DNA from: Cherax quadricarinatus
Lineage: Eukaryota > Arthropoda > Malacostraca > Decapoda > Parastacidae
Direction: 5' to 3'
Length of the DNA stretch: 64,000 bases
Assembly (NCBI RefSeq): GCF_038502225.1
Contig: NC_091298.1
Location: 39,358,120-39,422,119, forward strand
Shown here: in pieces, positions 30,602 to 42,510 of the stretch
How the letters are laid out: every line of letters starts with the position of its first letter
Numbering within the stretch: the stretch's first letter is position 1
Program-made: the position numbers and the translations under genes
Notes under the pieces: generated by a model
What the model saw: the letters and a program-made list of their open reading frames with translations, nothing else
The model's database searches: none
Told to the model about the DNA's origin: nothing

Positions 30602-31880
30602 ATATTTTATTTAAAACGTAATATTACAACATAAAAAATAAATATATAGAAAACCACCATCCCTTAACAAACAGGCATCCAAATGAGAATTCATAAGCAC
30701 AGTACACCATGTGAATTGCTCAACATTCCGACAGTCGCTATATACACTTGGAGTCACCTAGGCTGTTCATCATGCATAAATAAAAATCAGGTAAGAGCTT
30801 TGTGGCCCACATATGTCATCCTACTACAAAAATGCACTAAAAGACATGCTATAAGAAATCATATACCCCTATCTCCTCCTCCACAATAGATATTATATAA
30901 TCACATAGCTAGACCTATAGCATATATGTTTAGGAACATATTTTATAATACTTAAAACATTATGACAAAATAATAATACAAAACATCAATACACGATGTT
31001 ACATTACAGTGGTTCAAACCCATAATAACAATTTATAAATGAAAACAAAACACAGAACGTAAATCGCAACACAAGGAAGCATATAGTTTAACATGCAGAC
31101 ATAAAACAGATGCTCATGGAAAACTAGAAATGAAACATTATAACAACCCGTATGCAACATCCCTGTACAAATCGTTACTATAAAAATACAGCACACACTA
31201 ACCCCCCTCCCTATTCCCAACAGCTGTATCTACCGTCACCATCATAACCAAAACTATAAAATAACATTAATTAACACTGTTGAAAATAGAAACATTCTGA
31301 AACACACTTCATACATAACCACATTCCTGCATAGCCGAGGAAAGACAAATGCATAAACACATATAACATACGTACAAAAACCACAATGAATACAATGGTA
31401 TACACAGACACAGCATACCTCTCCAAAAGCGTGATTAAACCCCTACATAACAATACAGCATAATAATATAGTCTAAGGAAACATACCATCACTTCATAGA
31501 AGTGCTAAGTATTAATAATAATATATAAAAATTAAAATCCAATAAAATCCAAAAAAAAAAGAAAGAACATAAATCAACATATCTTAATACAGAAGCTTTC
31601 TTAAACATGTTTCATACATAGCCACACACCTGCAAGACACAGGAAGTACATTTGTTAAAAGTGATACATTAGCATAATAAGAACCTTCACAGTCATCATG
31701 CACACAAGAGGCTCACAGTCACATAAAGTACCAGACTTCATACCTTGCTAAATTAAAGCTCCATCTTACTCATACCAGTTTCTCAACCCCTCACTTCGCA
31801 TAACACATTTCTTTAAAATTCCCTGACACCAAGCCACTTGACCCACACAACTCGCATTACACCTCTTGTCCTCCAAATGC
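30602..31880 (-). other. 3'UTR of E
   Basis: AT-rich, no coding frame on either strand that I can support. F has a similarly long AT-rich 3'UTR (37,085-38,170). Confidence 0.6.
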
Positions 31881-31885
31881 ACCAA

Positions 31886-34800
31886 TCATGCCCGCGCCTT
31901 CCTCAAGAAGCCAGCCTCGTCATGTCCCCTGAATTTGTAATGCCCATAAGTCCTCCACTCGAAAGCTACGATATCCATCTGAAAATTTGAAATACCATCT
32001 ATTCCCAGTGATATCCTTATTCCTCCTTTGTGTCCCATAAAATATCGCTGCCAGGGCCCTAATTCGCTCCCCCACTGGCGCTTTCCGTAAAACCCACGAA
32101 GTATACACAAAGTCGGCTACAGAAAACCCATCGCATTTTGTACCGGCACCCCCACCCCCCCACATCCAAGCTTAATGCCCGTAGAACACCATACATAAAA
32201 CCCTGCTAAACCACTCTCTCACTGGTTCCAACCTTTCACAAAAATATACTGCATGGAAAACAGTGTCAATACCCCCACACTCACAACATTCCTGTCCCTC
32301 CGGCACACACCTATTACCTAATACCTCCCCCGACGGCAATATATTATGGAGAAATTTAAACATTACCTCCCGCACCACAGCCTTCAATCGCAACCCTTGC
32401 AGGCGCCCCCATATATCACTTCATGCATACATCGGATACAAACCCACAACCCTAGCAACTACCTCCCCACCACCCACCCGAGCCAGTGTGCCTATCTTAA
32501 CCCTGCAGGGTTCCCTTGCATAACACAACAACCTCAACATTCCCTCACACACCTGAACATCCCTACCCCTCGTCCAAAGTACCAAGTCCCTTCTCACCCA
32601 GGCCAAACCTGTACCTGTGATTCTGCCCTCCCTCAAATAACTATGTTTAATGTACATACCCAACAACGTTAGATGCAGTGCCTTTAACCCCAGCCCTCCC
32701 TGGCGTACTGGTAAACACACAACATCTCTCGACAACCATTCACAACCCAAACCCCAAATATAGTGATACACATGCTTCAACAGACGCTTCTCATCACATG
32801 TTTCCAAGGGATATATACCTGCCACATGCCATAGCTTACTATACAGTTTCACATTCACCACAATAGCACGCTGGTGCAGCGTCAAACCTCCTGTACGCAA
32901 ACCCGCTAATCTACCCAAAACCCTATCTACAGCTTCTTTCGAATTCACCTTCCGTGCCTCCAGGATATTTTCCATGTGAATAACCCCACATACCTTAAGT
33001 CTACTTACCAGGGACCATCCTTCACCCTGTTCGTATACCCCACCCACACCATCCCCCACCCTCAATAACATCGACTTGTCTCTATTAAGCGTCATCCCTG
33101 TTGCCATGCCAAAACTCTCCACCAACTCACTAACCCTAGGTAAATCCTCTGACCTTCTAAATAGCACTGTGGTGTCATCAACATATCCAATGATCCCCGG
33201 TTTCACAGACACCCCATCCCACACCATCCCGTCCCATATGCCCCAATGCACAGCCCTATAGAACGGGTCCTGGAGTAATGCAAAGATAAGCTGTGACACA
33301 GGGCATCCCTGCCTTAAGCCCCTTTCCATCCTAACAGGTTGACCTAATCTACCATTCACTTGTACCCTAACCATTGCCTTCTCATACAACACCTTAGTCC
33401 AACTGACGATTTCCCTCCCAAACCCCTGCCATTGCATAAACTTCCACAACGCCTCATGCTCCACACAGTCATACGCTGCATGCCAATCTAATGCTAAAAC
33501 CCCACCCTTGATGTTTCCCCCACTTTCATCTATAAACCTACGTATAATCCCCTGCCCCACACACATCGAACGCCCAGGCACTCCATATTGACCCTCGTCT
33601 AAAACGCTGGCAAGAACACCTTTCAACCTATTTCCCAACACTTTAACAAAGATCTTGTAATCGCCACACATTAAGGTGATTGAACGGTAGTCATGCACAC
33701 ATTCACAAGACTTTTTTTTAGGGACCATGACCACTACACCCTTTCTCTGCTGTTCCCCCAACCTACCCCTGGTTTTCATGGCATTAAATAACTCCACTAA
33801 AAACTCACGCAAACACTCCCAGTTTTCCTTATAAAAATCACAAGGGATGCCATCAATACCAGGCGATTTACCCATGCTCATCCCGTCCACTGCCACCCTA
33901 ATCTCCTCCTCACTTATAGGCCCACCCAAACTCAATCAATCCTTATGCACTAGATTACACTTTACCCATTCGCCCATTGCACCTAACGCCTCACAATTAA
34001 CCCCCACACTTTTACCATTCTTCTCGTACCACGCACCCACATAACAACCCATACCCTCTGTAGACGAAAGCACCTGCCCCTCATGATATCCCACCAATTG
34101 CTCCTGTACCCACAAGCTCATCACCTTTGTTGCCCTACGACGTGTCCCCTGCTCCCACAAGACATACACTGACGGACGGTCCCCCCATAAGACCTCATCA
34201 AGGCCCCCTGCAACCCTTGCAGCATCAAAATTGCGATTTTGAATATCCCTAATCCATTGTCTCAAACCCTAAATCTCACCCATCGGATATGCACCCCCCT
34301 CCCATATAGCATTCTTGTAGTTGACCCTCAAGGTAATTTAAAGTCCCATATTGAAACTGTCACTCTTCTTTTCCTCTCTTCTGATAAAAATCCCTCACCT
34401 TTCCCTTACCGACAGAGTCCCACCACCCAATGACATCACCCCCCCCCCCGTCCATCAGCCCACCACCTTTTCCAAGCGCATGCAAAAGATTCCCTCCCCT
34501 CCCCTGTTTTCAATAACCCAACATTCATCTTCCAGAAACCTCTGAAACACTTCGGCAAACCCTCCCAATTTAAATCCACCAGAACCCCACGATGATCAGA
34601 GAAGCTTACATTCAACGCACACACACTGCTCACCCTCACCCCCCGAGATACATAAATACGATCAAGCCTCGCCACATAATCATGCTTAATAAACGTATGC
34701 ATCACTCCGCTCACCTCCCCTCCAACATCCACTACATTCACACCTCTCAACAGATCCCCTAAAATCCCCGAAAAAAAACCTCCCCCTAGGCTCTACATCC

Positions 34801-35222
34801 TTACGTCGGACAACACAGTTCCAATCACCCCCTATAATTGTAATACCTGGCAGCGATCTGAAATGATAGACAAGGACATCCCTAAAGAATCTATTTTTAA
34901 CACCCATGTCCCCTTCTGCCGGCCCATACACCCCAATGAAACCCACCCAAACCCCTCCCCACATACCCTCGACCCTAACCACCCGCCCCTCCTCCCCTAC
35001 CTCACACCTATGCAAAAGAAACAGGCTGGCTTCCTTAATTAATAGCGCCACACCACCTTTCAGTCATGTAGAGCAACCCATGTACACGTCATATCCGGTA
35101 ATTGACAATTCACCTAAATATTTATAATTATGCTCCTGCAAGAACACAAGGTCTGGCACATATCTCCTCAAATAACCCTCCAGAACTTTTCATTTGCCCA
35201 CTGCCTTCAACCCATTAACATT
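31886..35222 (-). pseudogene. ORF2 of E: endonuclease and reverse transcriptase
   Basis: The endonuclease starts right after ORF1 with 'LNVNGLKAVGK', then 'VFLQEHNYKYLG' (catalytic Glu), 'GGVALLIKEASLF', 'IIGGDWNCVVRRKDVEPRG' and 'VSFSDHRGVLVDL' (SDH). RT is one open stretch of 504 codons (33,935-32,421): 'GKSPGIDGIPCDFYKENW', 'LALDWHAAYDCVEHEALW', 'MERGLRQGCPVSQLIFAL' and catalytic 'GYVDDTTVLF'. The C-terminus has 'CCECGGIDTVFHAVYFC'. Stops at about 35,140 and 35,050 and frameshifts near 34,740, 34,430, 34,265 and 32,400. 'RQGCPVS' and 'GYVDDTT' point to the L1/Tx1 group. Confidence 0.85.
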
Positions 35223-36466
35223 TAAAGTAAGACACCTGAAGGCCGTAATGAGAGCTTTCCCTTAGACACCCTAACACACTTAGAACCCTGGTGAGATACC
35301 CCACCCCGCCCCCCACACTTCCCATCACCTTCACCTTGCTCACGCTCTACATTCTTTAAACCACCTTTCTCTCTAGGCGTTGGATCATGCCAGGTTTTCT
35401 TCCCCGTCCTTTGCCCAGGCGTCAAAACATCCTCACTATCAGAAATGACAGCCGTCCTCTTGCAAGAGCCACGCTTCTCATGCTTCGCCTCCTCCTGGGC
35501 ATCTTCCCTGTGGACCTTCACTGCCACACTCTGGACCCGCCCCTCACCACTCACAACCTTCTCATTGAGGCCACCCACTTCAGCCTCTACACTAACATCA
35601 TCCAAGCCAGCATTGACCGAAACATCCAGTAAGCCATCCAGGGCCTCCTGAATTGTAGCTTCCAAAACATGGTGTGCAATTGCATACTCCTCATCACTCT
35701 TCGCCGACACCAAGCCTATGTCCTCGTCAAGTCCAGTGAGTGTCACATACTCAGGCAACAATGCCTCCTCCCTCTCCACCTCCACACTCCACGCCTCCTG
35801 TGACAAAGGCTTACGTTGCATTGTCATTGCATAAGTCAGTTGGTCCGTAGTACCATCAGATCCCACCTCAGCTTCAGGTTTCCCACATCTTGTTCGACAA
35901 GTCGGCGCTATGTGGTCGTACGCCCCACACACACAGCACGTACGCCTCTGACCTGAGTATGTTACGTACACCTGAGTCCAGAAGTCCTCCATTCCCACAT
36001 AAGATGGAATACGATGCCTTAGGGACATTTTCAGGGAAAACGTCCTTTCAGGGAAGCCAACTAGTTGCCCATCTCGCCAATGTCCCAATGTAGCCATGTG
36101 GATCATCCCATATCGTCCAAACACCTGCCGTAAATCACTTTCATCCGCCTCGAAAGGTACATTACGCACTTTGACCCAGGTGTAGAATCTTGATACATCA
36201 TGAAGACGGACACTAACGCCAGGGGTAACCGTCTTAACCACGTCCTGATACTTGGCCACCATGTTGTCATATGTACTGCTCAGCCGGAACTTGACGAAAA
36301 TGCATGCCACACCATTCAGTGAGACTCCATAAAGATCTTCATTAGTGATACCGTATGTATCCCGCAATATCGCCGTCAGCAACATGTTGGTATTCTTGGC
36401 AGTAAGCACGCCCCTCACTAATTCCAAACAGATAGTGTTCACGCGTCTGCGGCCACTCTCCGCCAT
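35222..36466 (-). CDS. ORF1 of E: RRM-like/CCHC nucleic-acid-binding protein, intact
   Basis: 414 codons from ATG 36,466 (an upstream in-frame GTG is ignored) to the stop at 35,222. Residues 1-90 form an ordered N-terminal part ('RRRVNTICLELVRGVLT', 'ILRDTYGITNEDLYGVSL'). About 95-180 resemble an RNA-recognition fold ('FYTWVKVRNVPFEADESDL', 'VFGRYGMIHMATLGHW'). A single knuckle 'CCVCGAYDHIAPTC' follows (about 190-205). The rest is acidic/basic low complexity. It is the usual ORF1p of Tx1-type LINEs. No stop, in contrast to ORF2. F has only its first 95 residues. Confidence 0.85.
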   Translation of the reverse strand: MAESGRRRVNTICLELVRGVLTAKNTNMLLTAILRDTYGITNEDLYGVSLNGVACIFVKFRLSSTYDNMVAKYQDVVKTVTPGVSVRLHDVSRFYTWVKVRNVPFEADESDLRQVFGRYGMIHMATLGHWRDGQLVGFPERTFSLKMSLRHRIPSYVGMEDFWTQVYVTYSGQRRTCCVCGAYDHIAPTCRTRCGKPEAEVGSDGTTDQLTYAMTMQRKPLSQEAWSVEVEREEALLPEYVTLTGLDEDIGLVSAKSDEEYAIAHHVLEATIQEALDGLLDVSVNAGLDDVSVEAEVGGLNEKVVSGEGRVQSVAVKVHREDAQEEAKHEKRGSCKRTAVISDSEDVLTPGQRTGKKTWHDPTPREKGGLKNVEREQGEGDGKCGGRGGVSHQGSKCVRVSKGKLSLRPSGVLL

Positions 36467-36629
36467 GATGAAAAAACTGTCACCTGCCACCAGGGGTCAG
36501 AGCGCAGTTCCAAGTACGTCCTCTCTACTCAAGAGTTGAGAGACGAATATGAAAACTGTGCAGAAAGCCAGATGATTCGGGAGCTACTGCGCAGCCTGTC
36601 CACACGGTCCGAGAGCAATGTGGACAATG

Positions 36630-36640
36630 TCTTCAGAATT
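36630..36640. repeat. Right TSD of E
   Basis: 'tcttcagaatt', identical to 30,583-30,593. Confidence 0.92.
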
Positions 36641-36947
36641 GCCATAATGCTGCTAGACAAAATCAAGTTATCCAAAGGAAAAACTTTTCATATAAATTTG
36701 AATATATAAAAGGTATCTTGTATAAATCAGTATTCAAATTAAATTCAGATGAGATAGACTATTCCATCTTAGTTGTTCCAAGTCAATGCAGAGAGACTGT
36801 TCTTAAAATGGCTTATGACCTGCCAGTGGCCGGACATTTCTCGCAACGTAAAACCTTAAATAAAATTAGGGAAGCCTATTTTTGGCCCAAAATGTCCTCA
36901 AATATCACTACCTATTGTAGATCGTGTAAAGTTTGCCAACTGTCATC
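36641..36947 (+). pseudogene. Integrase zinc-binding domain of H
   Basis: Reads 'CHNAARQNQVIQRKNF', then 'GILYKSVFKLNSDEIDYSILVVPSQCRE', then the HHCC-type domain 'MAYDLPVAGHFSQRKTLNKI' ... 'YFWPKMSSNITTYCRSCKVCQLS'. The second His and both Cys are present; the first His is Tyr (AYD instead of the AHD seen in G). It is cut at 36,947 by G. It continues from the protease linker and into the catalytic core at 48,583. Confidence 0.88.
36943..36947. repeat. 5-bp TSD of G, left
   Basis: 'tcatc', repeated right after the 3' LTR at 48,578-48,582. The host frame passes across it (CQLSS to SRG). Confidence 0.85.
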
Positions 36948-37084
36948 TGTTATGTGCCCCTACTTCACTCCATTATTTACAAAAATAAAAGGCCTGATTA
37001 AAATAAGTTCTGTAATAATATATCGCGAATCACTTTATTACTAGCTAGATAAAGCAGGTTCGATTATATATTATTTTTTTTTTT

Positions 37085-38176
37085 AATATATTTTATTTAA
37101 AAGACATGCATAGTACATAAAAGTAAACGACAAATTACATAGCAAAACAGTGATAAAAAATTTTGCATAGTACATGTACTTTCCAATTAACATATTACAT
37201 CTTAAAGACACAAATCTGTACAGTAAACAATGATCATTCCAATCCTTGAAGTAATGACATTATGCCTGGAACACTAAATCTAACCTAAAGACCCCTTGGC
37301 AAGTACATCTAATTCCTGATTGTACATCCTACCATGGAATGTACACCTTACATTCTGAAAACACTACCCCCCCTTCTTGCGTGTCAAGCCACCTGACACA
37401 TAACAATCTTTATATGTAACTGTATATTGTATGAATGCTTGCATTATTCCATATTGAATAACATGATACATTCAGTATAACTCAATGCATTGAGATAATA
37501 TAAAATTCAATTCTACATGATTCATGTACAACATATATCTACTAAACACCCAAACATATCACCTTCTCGAGGCAGGTATAAATATATACATATGTTGCAT
37601 ACACTTTACAACACAACCAGTGAAACAAACAAAAACCTAATCCTATGTCATCCATCAAATAGCCTATAATACATGTTAACTCAAAGGTAACCTAAACCTA
37701 CGGGCTCTATAGAGCTCCCATGAAAAAACAATATGTAATAAGAACACAGGCTGAGTCAAGCTTTCTAAAAATGTTTCACCCATGTCATTAAAACCACTAC
37801 TAAGATGTAAGTCTGTTAGCATAATACATAACAGTGCATGACCTTCACACGTCGATAAATACTGATGCCTTCCTACCACACTCAATACTTCATGTTTATA
37901 TGTAGACTTCGCATTCACACAGTGCACCCACATTGTCATGTCATTACACATACCAATAATTTCGTTTCAAATATATAATATTCCATCACATTACGACATC
38001 TGTCGTCCTTTGTCAATTACATAATTAATAATTAAATTGAAGAACTTTTATCGTTCACAACACACAACCCACTCATCACACAGTCAAAGGCACTTATGTC
38101 TCAGTACTATATTTATTCTCTTCCACACTAACCCTTTCACACTATCCTTCTCGGAAAGCCAGCCCGCCACGACCCC
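37085..38176 (-). other. 3'UTR of F
   Basis: AT-rich non-coding sequence between the RT C-terminus and the A-tail. Nothing else recognised. Confidence 0.55.
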
Positions 38177-41100
38177 TTACATTGCACGTAGGTCCCATAA
38201 ATCCCTCAACCTAAAACTCCAATAGCCCTCAGTAAAAGCAGTCTCCCAACTCTCTCCGTAAATTTCCCCATTACGACACTTAGTTTTGTAAAATGTCGCA
38301 GCTAACACCTTTATCCTTTCATCCACGCCCACCTCCCTCATGGCCCATGACGTATAAATAAAATCCGTGACCAAATACGCCACTGCTTTCTCCACCACCT
38401 TACTCACCCCACCTATATCCAAACTTAAAGCCCACAACACCTGCAACCCTCCCCCACCCACTAACCTAAACACCTTTCCTAACCAGACCCGCACAACTTC
38501 TATACAGTCACAAAAATATACCGCATGAAAAATTGTCTCCATGCTTCCACACGCTCTACATTCCCCTCCCTCCCTTATCCTCCTATTGAATAGGACAACC
38601 CCAGATGGCAAAATCCCATGTAAAAATCTAAACATTACCTCCCGAACACCCGGTTTTACACGTAATTGTTTTAGACGCGTCCATATTTCGTTCCACGCAT
38701 ACATAGGGTATGCCCCTTCAACAGCAGCCACCATTGACCTACCTTCCACTCCTTCGAGGACCCGCAATTTAACACACGACAGGTCCCCCACCGTTATTAA
38801 AAACCTCAACATGGCCTCACCAACTATTAAATCAATACCCCCCCACCACCGTTGCATATCCTTATGTACTCTCACAAGTCCACCTCCTCTCCCGCCCCCC
38901 CTCCCTTATAAACCTTCGTTTTAGGTACACGCTCATCATCCTTTTTTCCAGAGGTATAAGCCCCAGTCCTCCCCGACTGACTGGAAGTGTTAACACCGCT
39001 CTACTTAACCATTTGCAACCCGATCCCCATATAAACCTAAAAACCTCATGTTGTAAACATTTCACCTCACATCGCATCAGCGGGTACATGACAACCACAT
39101 GCCATAACTTGCTGTACAATAGCATGTTCGTCACTATTACTCTTTGATGCAGCGTTAGTTGTGCTGCCCTCAAACCACCAAGTCTTTTCAATACTCCATC
39201 CACTATTCACACCGAATTCACCTCTTGAGCCACCCTTGTATTTCTCACATAAATTATCCCACATATCAATAGTTGATCTACCACCTTCCACCCACCCCCT
39301 ACCACCTCATCCCCATGTGTACTATCCATTAGGTCTAGAAACTTAGTCTTCTCAACATTAATTTTCATCCCTGAAGCCTCCCGAAACACATCCACCACCT
39401 TACCCACCCTAAGCAAGTCCCTATTACCTCTCACCAAAACAGTCGTGTCATCCACATGACCTACGATACCAGCCCCCCCTCCCCCCGGTCATTACCCTCC
39501 CCACCTCCCGCAACGCACCTCCAAATGGCCCTATAAAATGAATCCTGTATACATGCAAACAATATTTGCGATAATGGGCAACCTTGGCGCAGTCCCCATC
39601 GCATCTGTATTTTAACTCCTAGCCTCCCGTTAACCTGCACCCTCATCGACGCCCCCTGATACAATAATTTTGCCCAAGATATTATTTCTTCCCCAAAACC
39701 TTACCAACGCATGAACCTCCATAACGCTTCCCTTTCCACACTATCATAAGCAGCCTTCCAATCTAACGCCAATACACCTCCATCACCTAACTCCCCCCGT
39801 TTCTCTATAAATTCTCGAATCATGCCATGCCCTTCATACATTGACCTTCCTGGCACTCCATATTGCCCCCTATCAATTACCTTGCCTATCACCCTCTTGA
39901 TTTTGTTCCCTAATATTCTCGCGAACAACTTATAATCTCCACACATAAGCGAAAGTGCCCGATAATCCATTACCGTTGACTGCTCCCCTTTTGGTACCAA
40001 CACCACAACGGCCGTCCGTTGCTGCTCTCCCATTACCTCAGCCACCTTAAGTATGTTAAACAGCCTTACTAAAACAAAACCCTCAGAACTCCCCAATTCT
40101 TTACGTAGAAATCATTTGGCAGCCCATCTATACCTGGCGCCTTTCCCAAGCTCACTCCTGACAACGCCTGCCAAATCTCACACTCCATAATCAGCCCACC
40201 TAATGCCACCCGATCTTGACCATCAAGCTCACACTGCACATACCCTCCCATTTCCCCCAATGCCACTTCACGGATGCCCACGCTTTGCGTATATGACTTA
40301 AACCAAGCGTCTATATATCCACTCATACCCTCTGTCGTTACAAATGCCTGACCCACTCTATACCCTTCCATCCCTACATGTACGGTTAACCCCATCATCG
40401 CCGTTGTCACTCTCCTCTTTCTCTGGCCCCATAACACGCAAGCCGATGGCCGATCACCCAATAGCACTTCTTCCAATCCTCCCATAATTCGTGCACCATC
40501 AAAATGCTCGTTTTGCAATACCCTAATACTCTCCTTTAAACCCTCAATGTCCTGCACTGGATAGCTTGCTCCTCCTCGTGCATAACAGTCACGCAGCTGC
40601 CTTTCAAGATATCTTTGAAACCCATGCTTTAACTGATTATATTCCATCCCACGACAAATGTAATATTCTCTGATACTTTTTTTAGCCACCAAATCCCACC
40701 AATTTACCAGTTCATCATCCCCTGGCGCCTCACCCACCAACCGTTCTCACAATTGTGCAAAAGACTGACGGCATTCCTCACCCTGCAAAAATTTCACATT
40801 TAACTTCCAATAACCTTGACCCCTTCTAGGCAATCCCTCCCATTCTAGGTCCACCATTACTCCTCTGTGATCCGAAAAAACCGCGTCCACCACACACACT
40901 CTGCTCACTATTAATGTATGGGGCATGTACAAGCGATCCAGTCTAGCCACATATCCATGTCTAATAAAAGTATGGTCTACAACCCCACCCCCCAACGTCC
41001 ATTAACCCCACCCCATTTAATAATTCCCCCAAAATCCCAGAACAATACCCTGCTCCTCTAGGTTCCACGTCCTTACGCCTTATCACACAATTCCAATCAC

Positions 41101-41377
41101 CACCAATTACAGCTACACCCGGCAAAGCACGCAAATAATATACTAAGACATCCTTCACAAATTTATTCTTAATATGCACATCTTCCTCTGCCGGACCATA
41201 CACACACACCAAACTCATCTGTACCCTATCCCACCACCCATCTACACGAATCACCCTCCCCTCCCCACCCTCACAATGCCTCACTACAAACGGGCTAGTT
41301 TCCCTTACCAGGATGGCAACTCCTCCTTTCAACCTTATCGCATGCTCCACATACACATTATACCCATTCACCTTCAA
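38177..41377 (-). pseudogene. ORF2 of F: endonuclease (N-truncated) and RT
   Basis: Endonuclease from 'GYNVYVEHAIRLKGGVAIL' on, with 'VIGGDWNCVIRRKDVEPRG' and 'AVFSDHRGVMVDL'. RT pieces: 'GKAPGIDGLPNDFYVKNW', 'LALDWKAAYDSVEREALW', 'RWGLRQGCPLSQILFA', catalytic region 'MDDTTVLVRGN' (GHVDDTT-type, across a frame break near 39,455) and C-terminal 'CRACGSMETIFHAVYFC'. Eight or more frame pieces (41,377-38,177), so more decayed than E although inserted in the younger host. The insertion may have been by an already defective copy, or decay has been fast. Confidence 0.85.
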
Positions 41378-41662
41378 CTAATGGCGAGAAACGTCGTGAA
41401 GTCGCACGGTCACAGCAGAGTTAACTGTCAAAGTAACCTCCTGGTACTTGTCCACCACCGCCTCATACACACTTGCCAAGTTAAACTTGACAAAGATCCT
41501 CGTCGTGCCATTCAGTGCTACTCCACATATCTCCTCATTAGCAATACCATATGTATCTCGTATGATTACAGGTAGTATCAGGTCCGTAGAAGTTCCTGTC
41601 ACAGCCCCATGGATAAGCTCAACACAGACTGTGTTTATGCATCTCCGGCTGGCCTGTGCCAT
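41378..41662 (-). pseudogene. ORF1 of F, C-terminally deleted
   Basis: ATG 41,662 gives 'MAQASRRCINTVCVELIHG' and ends at 'VRLHDVSRH' after 94 codons. This matches the first part of ORF1 of E ('VRLHDVSRFYTWVKV'), after which F jumps straight into endonuclease sequence. RRM-like and CCHC parts are missing. Confidence 0.85.
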
Positions 41663-42424
41663 GCTGTGAAAATATAACTGCCACTAATTAATGCTAGGGG
41701 CAGCAGCAGCGCACGTCCTCACTACTCAAAGGTTGAGAGACGAAATGAGGTAGCTCGCCTGAAAACAGCAGAGGGGTGCAGATCACTACCGCACTACCGT
41801 GGTCAGGCAGCGAATGTTTTATTATCGGGTACAGTATGAATCATCAAAAGTACTCTCATTTTATTATATTATATTGTATTATATATTATTATTAGGTTAG
41901 GTATTACGAATGTGTAACCACTACTGTAGTGACCAATTGGTGGTTCTAGAATTGACGCCACACGTCGCCTTCTGGCCGAGCTGAAGTCATACTATGGAGT
42001 AGTTGAGTGAGGCAGTCAGCTCCTAGCTCTGACTCGGTACGGGTCTTCAACCCAAAGCTCCTAGCTTAAACTTAAACTTTAAACCAAGTCTATTGTCTTG
42101 CCTTTGACATTAGTTTCCTGAAGTCTCGTAATTCATGTCACTTATGAAAGATAACTATTTCGTTACCACAGACCTTTCTAAAAGAGTTAAATGGTGAGAT
42201 TAGTAGATTATTAATTGAAATTATTGTATCATACTCTGTTAATGAGAATTTGAACGTAAGATTGGGTTTCTTGCTGCATAGTATTTCATTTATAATTTCT
42301 TGTGGTTATTTTAATTCACTAACCAAATACCACTGAAACTAAATGATTGGTAATAAAATACAACTAACAAAAAAAATGGAGTTATTTGTGCCCCTATTGT
42401 TACGGTGAAGATTAAGTCGTAACA

Positions 42425-42450
42425 AATGGGTTGTCTGTCCGGGAGCTACT
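42425..42450 (+). promoter_or_regulatory. Probable primer binding site of G
   Basis: 'tgggttgtctgtccggga' starts 4 bp after the 5' LTR end. TGG is the expected start of a tRNA-primed PBS. The primer tRNA was not identified. Confidence 0.45.
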
Positions 42451-42510
42451 TACCCTGAAGTACATATTTGTTTTGCATTAAAATTAAGCTCCCTTGCGAT
42501 AATTAAGAAA

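Larger units (their letters stand above)
30594..36629 (-). mobile_element. E: full-size L1/Tx1-like LINE in pol of H
   Basis: 6,036 bp between perfect 11-bp TSDs. Minus-strand layout: short 5'UTR, ORF1 (36,466-35,222), ORF2 (about 35,222-31,880), 3'UTR of about 1.28 kb and an A-rich tail (T-run at 30,592-30,601). The poly(A)-like tail and TSD length fit target-primed reverse transcription by an L1/Tx1-group LINE. ORF2 is broken, ORF1 intact. Confidence 0.92.
37075..41820 (-). mobile_element. F: L1/Tx1-like LINE in the 5' LTR of G, internally deleted
   Basis: 4,746 bp on the minus strand. A T-run at 37,074-37,084 is its A-tail. Short 'attat' flanks (37,070-37,074 and 41,821-41,825) are a possible TSD. 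The intact 3' LTR gives the uninterrupted target sequence 'tatatattattattgggtac'. Same family type as E but distinct sequence. Compared with E it lacks about 1.1-1.3 kb spanning the ORF1 C-terminus and endonuclease start. Confidence 0.88.
36948..42424 (+). repeat. 5' LTR of G, split by F
   Basis: 'tgttatgtgcccctac' at 36,948 to 'gtcgtaaca' at 42,424 (TG...CA). Left part 36,948-37,074, right part about 41,821-42,424, F between. About 725 bp without F, matching the 3' LTR in length. Confidence 0.9.

Noticed and set aside
30594..36629. Loss of RT/RNase H from H by the E insertion as an explanation of its domain order
   Set aside because: E is flanked by a perfect 11-bp TSD and the codons on both sides join without loss, so nothing was deleted at that site.
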